NCBI GenBank assembly: GCA_023667385.1
Contig: JAMPAE010000010.1
Location: 1 to 18,884, forward strand
From: Ruminococcus sp.
GTDB taxonomy: Bacteria; Bacillota; Clostridia; Oscillospirales; Acutalibacteraceae
Direction of reading: 5' to 3'
DNA: 18,884 bases
The translations under genes were made by a program, and so were the position numbers. A model generated the notes under the pieces. It did no database searches, had not been told where the DNA came from, and was given only the letters and a program-made list of their open reading frames with translations. Below, in pieces: positions 1-5,457 of the stretch (the first letter of the stretch is position 1; each line of letters opens with the position of its first letter).

Positions 1-365
1 CAGCCGCCATGAGCAAATCGGTTTGATGGACCGATAATGAAATTATCAAATGTATAGTCATATTCATGAGAAATGATCTTATCTTTATTATCCTGCTGAG
101 CAGCAACAGGTGAGCTGCTGTTTCCAATGACGGAAAATTCAATTTTAACAGGGAAGCCGATGGTTGCTTCACAGGCTTCCTCAATCAAAGAAGAAAACTT
201 GTCAACAACAATGCCTCTTTTAAATTCACTGATTGAAAGTGTAATGGTATCATTTTTAAAGCTGACAAATTCAAGAGGTTTAAGCCAAACATTATAAGCA
301 ACTTCAGTAACGCTGTTTTTGAGATATTCTTTTATAAGTTCCCAAATTTCGCTGAATGAATCCAT
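1..365 (-). CDS. dnaA: Chromosomal replication initiator DnaA, N-terminal part (runs off the left edge)
   Basis: DnaA is the ATPase that opens the chromosomal origin. Reading the minus strand from the ATG at 363-365 gives a protein beginning MDSFSEIWELIKEYL. This is a typical DnaA domain I start, the part that contacts DnaB helicase and regulators. A short linker containing SSPVAAQQDNKD follows. The start of the AAA+ domain comes next with the family signature YTFDNFIIGPSNRFAHGG, where the window ends. About 121 residues of an expected 440-450 are present. A strong ribosome binding site (GGAGG, the complement of cctcc at 372-376) lies just upstream. The gene is transcribed leftward, away from the rest of the window. 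dnaN would be expected next but is outside the window. The identity is very secure because both the N-terminus and the AAA+ entry motif fit. Confidence 0.96.
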   Translation of the reverse strand, partial: MDSFSEIWELIKEYLKNSVTEVAYNVWLKPLEFVSFKNDTITLSISEFKRGIVVDKFSSLIEEACEATIGFPVKIEFSVIGNSSSPVAAQQDNKDKIISHEYDYTFDNFIIGPSNRFAHGG

Positions 366-656
366 AAATAACCTCCTTAATTTTATAATAATGAAAAATG
401 AAACGAGTAAAAGCGAATATAATTACGAATTGAAAGAAGTAATATTAATTTAACTTGCTTATTCAATTTGAGCCAAAAAAGCGGTTTAAGGCTGTTTTGC
501 AAAAATTAATATAAAACACACAAACAAGCAAACAAACGCTATTATCCATGTTAATTTTAAATTTACAGCTAATTGTATCACAAATTTATCATTTGTGCAA
601 GTAATTTTTAAGCAAGCTCTGATTAAATGCAATTAAACAAGCGGGGAAGTGAAAAA
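366..656. other. AT-rich spacer between dnaA and the divergent repair operon; candidate part of oriC
   Basis: This strongly AT-rich, gene-free stretch separates the divergent dnaA and glycosylase genes, so it must hold promoters for both. Bacterial origins usually flank dnaA, and the genes on either side here point outward, as expected if forks leave from this point. Only one weak DnaA-box-like 9-mer is visible, TTATCCATG at 542-550, against the consensus TTATCCACA. A 7-bp inverted repeat lies at 579-597. I saw no cluster of good boxes, so the functional origin may instead lie between dnaA and dnaN, outside the window. Confidence 0.35.
579..597. promoter_or_regulatory. 7-5-7 inverted repeat upstream of the repair operon
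   Basis: CACAAAT, a 5-nt spacer TTATC and ATTTGTG form a perfect inverted repeat about 60 bases before the glycosylase start codon. It could be an operator or a structural element of the origin region. The function is unknown and the arms are AT-rich, so chance is possible. Confidence 0.3.
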
Positions 657-1481
657 ATGAACTATATTATAAAAGAAAAGGACATCATTTTAACTGACAT
701 AAACTGCCTTGATATAGGGTTAAGCGTTGACTGCGGTCAATCGTTCAGGTGGAGCCAAAATTTCGATGGCTCTTTTCACGGCATAGTTGCAAACAAAGCA
801 ATTGATATTATTCAAAACGAAAATGAAATTATTTTTAAAAACACATCAGAAGATGATTTTAATTCTCTTTGGGTCAATTATTTTGATTTAAACAGAGACT
901 ATAAAAGCATCTGCGAAAGCTTTGATGATGAATACCTCAAAAAGGCGTGCAGCGAGTTTTATGGAATAAGAATTTTAAAGCAGGACCCTTGGGAAGCAAT
1001 TTGCTCATTTATAATTTCGCAAAATAACAATATTCCGAGAATTAAAGGCATAATATCCAGGCTTTGCGAAAATTTTGGTGAAAAAATTAATGACAGCGAT
1101 TATTCGTTTCCATCATACGAAACAATTGCAAAGCTCGGCGAAGAAGAGCTTGCGCCGCTTCGTGCAGGCTTCAGAAATAAATATATTATCGACGCCGCAA
1201 GAAAGCTCAGCACAGGTGAAGTATCAATTGAACAAATTGAAAAAATGCCGATTGAACAGGCAAGACAGGAATTGATGAAAATCAAAGGTATCGGCGCAAA
1301 GGTTGCCGAATGTTCATTGCTTTATGGCTTCGGCAGAGTGGAAGCCTTTCCAATTGATGTTTGGGTAAAACGCATAATGGCTGAGCTTTATCCGAACGGA
1401 CTGCCCGAATGCACAAAAGGTGTTGAGGGTATCGCTCAGCAATATCTGTTCCATTGGCGCAGACAGCAGAAAGATGATTGA
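657..1481 (+). CDS. 8-oxoguanine DNA glycosylase (OGG1/AlkA-type HhH-GPD)
   Basis: A bifunctional glycosylase/AP lyase of this family removes 8-oxoguanine from oxidised DNA in base excision repair. Residues 1-110 match the OGG N-terminal domain, with the hallmark DCGQSFRW at about 25-32. The HhH-GPD domain follows. SQNNN (121-125) lies in its first part, the helix-hairpin-helix is KIKGIGAKVAEC (208-219) with Lys215 as the catalytic nucleophile, and FPIDVWVKRIM (231-241) supplies the catalytic Asp234. The 274-residue length is normal. The ATG at 657 is preferred over the upstream in-frame ATG at 627 because GGGGAAG sits at a suitable distance before 657 and nothing similar precedes 627. Endonuclease III follows after 18 bases, evidently in the same operon. 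There is no C-terminal FeS cluster, as expected for the OGG type. Confidence 0.9.
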   Translation: MNYIIKEKDIILTDINCLDIGLSVDCGQSFRWSQNFDGSFHGIVANKAIDIIQNENEIIFKNTSEDDFNSLWVNYFDLNRDYKSICESFDDEYLKKACSEFYGIRILKQDPWEAICSFIISQNNNIPRIKGIISRLCENFGEKINDSDYSFPSYETIAKLGEEELAPLRAGFRNKYIIDAARKLSTGEVSIEQIEKMPIEQARQELMKIKGIGAKVAECSLLYGFGRVEAFPIDVWVKRIMAELYPNGLPECTKGVEGIAQQYLFHWRRQQKDD

Positions 1482-1499
1482 TAAAAAGGATTGAGAAAG

Positions 1500-2132
1500 A
1501 TGACAAAAAAAGAAAGAGCGCTTGCTTGCGTTGAAGCACTGAAAAAAGAGTATCCTGAAGGTTTATGCTCACTGGAAGCAGAAAATCCGCTTCAACTTCT
1601 GATTGCAACAAGGCTTTCCGCTCAATGCACGGATGCAAGGGTAAACATGGTTACGCCTGTGCTTTTTGCAAAGTATCCAACCCTTGATGATTATTGCAAT
1701 GCAAAAGTGGAGGACATTGAGCAAATTATTCACTCATGCGGATTTTACAGAGCAAAAGCAAAAGATATAATCGGAATGGCACAGAAAATTAAATCAGATT
1801 TTGACGGCAAAGTGCCGGATTCAATTGAAAAGCTGACCTCACTTCCCGGTGTCGGAAGAAAAACTGCAAATCTTATCATGGGCGATGTTTATCATCAGCC
1901 TGCCGTTGTTGCAGATACGCATTTAATCAGAATCACCAATCTGCTTGGTTTGGTGAATGTAAAAGACCCGCATAAGGTTGAAATTGAGCTGAAAAAAATT
2001 CTGCCGCCCGAAGAAAGCAATAATTTTTGCCACAGAATGGTGCTTCACGGGAGAGCAGTTTGCATTGCAAGACGGCCGCAATGTGATAAGTGCTGCATGA
2101 AAGAATGGTGTAAATCAGCAAAAACCGAATAA
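1500..2132 (+). CDS. nth: Endonuclease III (oxidised-pyrimidine glycosylase/AP lyase)
   Basis: Endonuclease III excises oxidised pyrimidines and nicks the resulting abasic site. The 210-residue protein shows the helix-hairpin-helix LPGVGRKTA (115-123) with catalytic Lys121. Catalytic Asp139 lies in VVADTHLIRI. A C-terminal [4Fe-4S] ligand set Cys188-X6-Cys195-X2-Cys198-X5-Cys204 matches the Nth spacing. The early sequence LLIATRLSAQCTDARVN also fits the family, in which LSAQ-T-D is conserved. The ATG at 1500 is chosen because AAGGA at 1486-1490 is correctly spaced for it, whereas the in-frame TTG at 1491 would abut that site. It is co-transcribed with the preceding glycosylase, and a terminator follows directly. 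The pairing gives one operon covering both oxidised purines and oxidised pyrimidines. Confidence 0.94.
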   Translation: MTKKERALACVEALKKEYPEGLCSLEAENPLQLLIATRLSAQCTDARVNMVTPVLFAKYPTLDDYCNAKVEDIEQIIHSCGFYRAKAKDIIGMAQKIKSDFDGKVPDSIEKLTSLPGVGRKTANLIMGDVYHQPAVVADTHLIRITNLLGLVNVKDPHKVEIELKKILPPEESNNFCHRMVLHGRAVCIARRPQCDKCCMKEWCKSAKTE

Positions 2133-2138
2133 AACTAT

Positions 2139-2170
2139 GCGACGCAGTTTGGCTGTGTCGCTGATTTTTT
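2139..2170 (+). terminator. Intrinsic terminator of the repair operon
   Basis: A 9-bp stem (GCGACGCAG / CTGTGTCGC, one G-U pair) with loop TTTGG is followed by TGATTTTTT. It lies 6 bases after the nth stop codon. Confidence 0.85.
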
Positions 2171-2181
2171 GTAATTTATGT

Positions 2182-2215
2182 AGCTATAGCTGTAAGTTAT
2201 TTCAATTTGATTGAA
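2182..2215. promoter_or_regulatory. Two palindromes at the LytTR gene promoter, candidate operators
   Basis: A perfect 10-bp palindrome AGCTATAGCT lies at 2182-2191. TTCAAT-TTG-ATTGAA lies at 2201-2215, and its right arm overlaps the -35 box at 2211-2216. Both are placed where a repressor or autoregulator could act. Whether the LytTR protein itself binds them cannot be told from sequence. Confidence 0.35.
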
Positions 2216-2239
2216 TAAATGAAGAACATAAGATATACT
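2211..2239 (+). promoter_or_regulatory. Sigma-A type promoter for the LytTR gene
   Basis: TTGAAT (2211-2216), a 17-base spacer and TATACT (2234-2239). The start codon is 24 bases beyond the -10 box, so the leader is short. Confidence 0.6.
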
Positions 2240-2262
2240 GATAATGCAAGGAGGTGTCGGGG

Positions 2263-2715
2263 TTGAAAATAAAACTTGATGTAGAAGAAGACGAATATGA
2301 AGAAATTAAAGATGAACTTGAAAAGCACGGAATCGAAACTGATGATAATGCGGATTTTGTTTTAAGCAGAATAAATAAATTTTCAGAAAGCCTTACTGTC
2401 AGAAATAAAAGAACAAACGAGCATATTATTTTACCGTGCGAAAAAATAATATATATCGAATCATACGGTCATTCAATAGATATACACACAGAAAACGATG
2501 TCTATCAAATGAATGAGCGGCTTTATAAAATTTTAAGTCAGCTTGACAGCAATTCATTTTTGCGTATCAGCAACAGTGTGATTGTTTCAAAAAAACATAT
2601 AAAAAAGATAAGCCCGACACTGTCAATGAAATTCATTCTCACATTGTCGGATTCAACTCGTGTTGACGTTACAAGAAGCTATTATTACGCATTTAAAGAA
2701 GCATTTGGAATTTAA
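2263..2715 (+). CDS. LytTR-family DNA-binding transcriptional regulator (no receiver domain)
   Basis: This 150-residue cytoplasmic protein has an acidic N-terminal segment of about 45 residues and then a complete LytTR DNA-binding domain. Recognisable elements are LTVRNKRTNEHIILPCEKIIYIES, which enters the domain, then the HSIDIHTENDVYQMNERL strand/turn region. FLRISNSVIVSKKHIKKI is the most conserved LytTR stretch. No response-receiver domain precedes it, so it is a stand-alone type whose signal input is not visible. The start is taken at the TTG at 2263, because AAGGAGGTG at 2248-2256 is ideally spaced for it; the in-frame GTG at 2254 lies inside that Shine-Dalgarno sequence. The next gene starts 19 bases after the stop and encodes a membrane protein. 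Small LytTR regulators are commonly paired with membrane partners, so the two probably act together. Confidence 0.85.
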   Translation: MKIKLDVEEDEYEEIKDELEKHGIETDDNADFVLSRINKFSESLTVRNKRTNEHIILPCEKIIYIESYGHSIDIHTENDVYQMNERLYKILSQLDSNSFLRISNSVIVSKKHIKKISPTLSMKFILTLSDSTRVDVTRSYYYAFKEAFGI

Positions 2716-2734
2716 AGGAAAGGTGTGTGATTTT

Positions 2735-3787
2735 ATGAATTTATCTGCTTTTATATCAGTATCAATTTCAATAGTTATTTTATTATGTTTGATTGTTCTT
2801 ATTTATTTTCATATTTATAAGAAAAACATAAACAAAGCGTTGTCGGAAAAAGGAAGTAAACCTCATCATATGCTTGAGCCATACAAATTGGTTTTTGTTA
2901 TAGTCGTTTTATTGGTATCGACTTCAATTACAGTTGTAAGTATTGCAGGACTTATGTATTCAGAAAAATATTTTCAAAACGAAAAAGATTTTTCTGAAAG
3001 CTTCGACGAACACACGGTGTATGTTGATTTAGCCATTGAAAACGATAATGTCAGAAAAGTTGATTTTAACGATGCAAAAAAAATCAACGATATTTTAACA
3101 AAAAAGTACCCTAATCATAAATTCAGCGTTATTCCTGTTTATACCTGCATGGGTATCACGATGGGTGAACATATCAATTTATTTGCTGTTGATGAAAAAT
3201 TCAGCGCTTTTCTCGGTCTGAATGAAATGAAAACAGGGGTAGCTTATTCTACGACTGAGCAACCAAATGAAATAGACCTTGAAATAAGTGTTACAAAAAT
3301 AATGAAAGACGGAGGCTTTTTATCGGAAAAATTGGAGCATTTAACCTTGAAAACCGGTTCACAAATTTCAGAAAAATCGTTAGTAGAAGCAATAATGAAT
3401 AAATTTACTCCGTCAGAACAGGAAAGTCCAACTCTTTTTGTTAATATGGAAACTTTTTATAATATAGTTTCATTGCTTGTTGACAAAAAAATTGAAAGTG
3501 AAAACGATTTTGCTTCTTTCAGAGATCTTGTATTTATGGAAGGAATATATGTAAATACAGACAAACTGAGCATGGTAAGTCCCATAAGCACAACGTTATC
3601 TTTGAAAAACTATAATGCATATGCACTTGTGGATTCCTTTGATAATTTTGAAGCGGCAATTTCAACAATTTTTAAAGTGTTCATGTTTGCTTCAGCAGGA
3701 CTTGTATTTCTTTCGGCAATCAATATATATCTGACAGTAAGAGCCATAAATAAAATCAGAAAAGACGATACAGAAAAAACCGAATAA
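2735..3787 (+). CDS. Membrane protein of unknown function, partner of the LytTR regulator
   Basis: I do not recognise this 350-residue protein. It has two N-terminal hydrophobic helices (about 4-26 and 52-75), a soluble segment of about 245 residues, and a last helix near 322-344 followed by a short basic tail. The middle segment is probably extracytoplasmic. It has no Cys-rich, catalytic or repeat motif that I can see. The FtsX/MacB-like arrangement of a large loop between helices is a loose resemblance only. The ATG at 2735 is preferred because AAAGGAAAGG (2714-2723) precedes it; extending upstream would overlap the regulator gene. It shares an operon with the LytTR gene, which suggests sensing, anti-regulation or a regulated export or immunity role. 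Confidence 0.7.
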   Translation: MNLSAFISVSISIVILLCLIVLIYFHIYKKNINKALSEKGSKPHHMLEPYKLVFVIVVLLVSTSITVVSIAGLMYSEKYFQNEKDFSESFDEHTVYVDLAIENDNVRKVDFNDAKKINDILTKKYPNHKFSVIPVYTCMGITMGEHINLFAVDEKFSAFLGLNEMKTGVAYSTTEQPNEIDLEISVTKIMKDGGFLSEKLEHLTLKTGSQISEKSLVEAIMNKFTPSEQESPTLFVNMETFYNIVSLLVDKKIESENDFASFRDLVFMEGIYVNTDKLSMVSPISTTLSLKNYNAYALVDSFDNFEAAISTIFKVFMFASAGLVFLSAINIYLTVRAINKIRKDDTEKTE

Positions 3788-3823
3788 AAAATCAGAAACA
3801 CCGCATTCTTCGAGCGGTGTTTC
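3784..3823 (-). terminator. Terminator for the LCP-like gene; stem may act in both directions
   Basis: A perfect 10-bp stem (GAAACACCGC 3795-3804 / GCGGTGTTTC 3814-3823) has a 9-base loop. On the minus strand it is followed by TGATTTTTTATT, a good U tract. On the plus strand the U tract is absent. It lies between the converging membrane protein and LCP-like genes. Confidence 0.75.
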
Positions 3824-3942
3824 GTGATTAGAAAAAGAATACAAAAAAGGAGTAAGAAAAGTTTATCTAACTTTACAGTACATATTGTACACGAGAAAGA
3901 TTCAAATGTCAATATGTAGTTAATTTTAATCTTCTGAAAAAC

Positions 3943-4851
3943 TTATTGAACAGAAACAAAGTTTTCAAGCACACCTGCTGAAATCAATTGTTCAAGTCCT
4001 GTTGCGTGCTTTGCGATGTCCATTGCGGAAATGTCGGTATCAATATATTTTACAAAGCCGGAGAAAATTTTGCTTGTGCTGATTTCACTTTCGCTTGCAT
4101 AAATAGTTTTTTCAGCAATTTTTGAAATGATTTCAGTGAGCCTTTCTGTGTCAGAAGAAACATAACTGCAAAGATACAGAAAATATTTCAGCATTGCGTC
4201 GGCAGTAAAATTGTGATTGCCTTTTTCGATAATATAACTGATGCCGTTGTAGCTGCTGTTGATGTTCTCATTAATTTCCAGCTCAAAATCACCAAGTGCT
4301 TTCATGATGTCTGTGAAAGCCTTTTCATCACATTTGATATATCTGTCAATGTTCATCTTTGTATATTCTCTGACTGCCCAAAGTAATTCTTTGATTCCGC
4401 CGTTTTCAAGGTGAGTGTCCATGTTGCCGTTGACATTGTTTACATAACAGCCTGCGCTTATAGGAACATATTTGAATGACACCTGATTGCTCAGCGAATC
4501 AATGTTCATAATTGTCAGCAGGTTGAGTTCCTTATTTCCGTCTTTTGTGAAAATCAGCAGAATGTTTTTATTTATATATTGCTGCTGCTCGTCAGAGGTT
4601 GAGTTATATGCCAAAACCTCCGCTGATGAAAGTGAATCCTGCACTGAAGTGTCGGCTTGCGAGTCAACATCTTTTGTACGCTCTTTGATAATTGTTAAAA
4701 TTGAAACACAGGCAAGCAGAATAACAGCTATAACAATAACAGCGATGACAGGTTTCAGGTTAAGGTGCTTTTTTCTGAGTTGTTCTCTGCGAACTTTTTC
4801 AGGGTCTGCTTTTGCAGGTACGCCGATTTTTTCAATGAAAGGAATTTTCAT
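3943..4851 (-). CDS. LytR-CpsA-Psr (LCP)-like membrane protein, probably catalytically degenerate
   Basis: LCP proteins transfer undecaprenyl-linked glycopolymers to peptidoglycan at the outer membrane face. This 302-residue protein has a basic cytoplasmic tail, one transmembrane helix (about 33-55) and then an outside domain. NILLIFTKDG, LNLLTIMNID and YVPISAG mark the LCP strands. IKELLWAVREYTKMNIDRYIKCDEKAFTDIMKALGDFELEI matches the LCP helix-strand-helix region. The usual Arg-Asp of the SIPRD-type motif reads Ile131-Ser132 here, and the earlier R-x-D motif is also absent, so transferase activity is doubtful. The ATG at 4849-4851 is chosen over the TTG at 4858-4860, because AAAAGGA directly abuts the TTG but is well spaced for the ATG. 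A consensus promoter lies 110 bases upstream. Confidence 0.65.
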   Translation of the reverse strand: MKIPFIEKIGVPAKADPEKVRREQLRKKHLNLKPVIAVIVIAVILLACVSILTIIKERTKDVDSQADTSVQDSLSSAEVLAYNSTSDEQQQYINKNILLIFTKDGNKELNLLTIMNIDSLSNQVSFKYVPISAGCYVNNVNGNMDTHLENGGIKELLWAVREYTKMNIDRYIKCDEKAFTDIMKALGDFELEINENINSSYNGISYIIEKGNHNFTADAMLKYFLYLCSYVSSDTERLTEIISKIAEKTIYASESEISTSKIFSGFVKYIDTDISAMDIAKHATGLEQLISAGVLENFVSVQ

Positions 4852-4962
4852 TTTTTTCAATCCTTTTCCATTTATTTTTTCGGTAATACTTTCGGTAAAT
4901 ATTTACGGCAGAAAGTGAATGACAATGTTCTTTTTAATCAAAATGCACAAATTTTATATTAA

Positions 4963-4991
4963 AATATACCACAATTTGCCCTATATGTCAA
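4963..4991 (-). promoter_or_regulatory. Sigma-A promoter for the LCP-like gene
   Basis: On the minus strand TTGACA (4986-4991), a 17-base spacer and TATATT (4963-4968). It gives a leader of about 105 bases. The -35 box overlaps one arm of the hairpin at 4990-5028. Confidence 0.7.
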
Positions 4992-5028
4992 ATTCAGCGG
5001 CACAGCCTTGAGCCATACCGCTGAATTT
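4990..5028. other. 11-bp perfect inverted repeat between the N/Q-rich gene and the LCP-like gene
   Basis: AAATTCAGCGG (4990-5000) and CCGCTGAATTT (5018-5028) enclose a 17-base loop. On the plus strand a T run (GTGTGTTTTTTG) follows, so it has terminator form in a direction with no upstream gene. On the minus strand it ends the N/Q-rich transcript only weakly and touches the next -35 box. Terminator, operator or an end of a small RNA are all possible. Confidence 0.5.
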
Positions 5029-5070
5029 GTGTGTTTTTTGTTCATCATGAAACGGTCATTTAACCATTTC

Positions 5071-5208
5071 TCAGAACTGCTGTTCCTGCTGGTTATTGTT
5101 TTCTTTTTGATTGTTGTTTTGGTTATTTTTGTTCTGCTGATTCTGGTTGTTGTTCTGATTGTTCTTGTTGTTATTCTGCTGATTCTGATTGTTTTTCTGC
5201 TTAGCCAT
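5071..5208 (-). CDS. 45-residue Asn/Gln/Lys-rich low-complexity protein
   Basis: The start ATG at 5206-5208 has a very good ribosome binding site (AAAGGAG, 9 bases upstream), which is the main reason to believe the gene. The product begins MAKQKNNQNQQNNN and is made almost only of Asn, Gln and Lys, with a few Glu and a final Phe. It has no hydrophobic core, signal peptide or helix-forming pattern and should be disordered or prion-like. The upstream in-frame ATG at 5325 is rejected because it has no ribosome binding site and gives an unrelated N-terminus. Similar Gln/Asn-rich small proteins occur among spore proteins (gamma-type SASP), but I see no SASP motif, so that is only a comparison. It is transcribed toward the LCP-like gene. 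The function is unknown. Confidence 0.6.
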   Translation of the reverse strand: MAKQKNNQNQQNNNKNNQNNNQNQQNKNNQNNNQKENNNQQEQQF

Positions 5209-5343
5209 TGAATTTGACTCCTTTTGTTGTTTTTCTTGGGGAAGATTTGCCTGATTCGGATTAAAATATAACATAATCCCATGTGATAATTTAATCCAAA
5301 CTTCCCTTGCTTTAATTATGCGCATTTATCTTTTGATTATTCC

Positions 5344-5372
5344 TTGACTTCATCACATCATCGTGTTAAAAT
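5344..5372 (+). promoter_or_regulatory. Sigma-A promoter for the symporter operon
   Basis: TTGACT (5344-5349), a 17-base spacer and TAAAAT (5367-5372). The leader is about 78 bases and contains the hairpin at 5418-5439. Confidence 0.65.
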
Positions 5373-5400
5373 CAAATTATAGACACTCGCAAAATAAAAA

Positions 5401-5447
5401 GAGAGGAGCGGTTGAAATTTGTTCAATTTTTTGAGCAAAAACCGTAA
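5401..5447 (+). promoter_or_regulatory. Symporter leader: strong SD, possible 11-codon ORF and hairpin
   Basis: GAGAGGAG (5401-5408) is the only good Shine-Dalgarno sequence, but it lies 50 bases before the symporter ATG. It is followed at once by TTG (5412) opening an 11-codon reading frame (MKFVQFFEQKP) that ends at 5447. The same stretch folds as UUUGUUCAA / UUGAGCAAA (5418-5439), 9 bp with one G-U pair. The SD-to-TTG gap is only 3 bases, so translation of the short frame is uncertain. The layout suggests translational coupling or leader control. Confidence 0.35.
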
Positions 5448-5457
5448 GTAATTTAAC

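Noticed and set aside
627..656. Ten-residue N-terminal extension of the glycosylase (ATG at 627)
   Set aside because: No ribosome binding site before it; GGGGAAG fits the ATG at 657.
4852..4860. TTG start of the LCP-like gene
   Set aside because: The SD AAAAGGA would touch the start codon; the ATG at 4849-4851 has proper spacing.
5008..5211. Plus-strand frame giving a very hydrophobic 67-residue peptide
   Set aside because: It is the exact antisense of the N/Q/K-rich gene; AAC/CAG-rich codons read backward as Val/Leu/Ile. It has no ribosome binding site.
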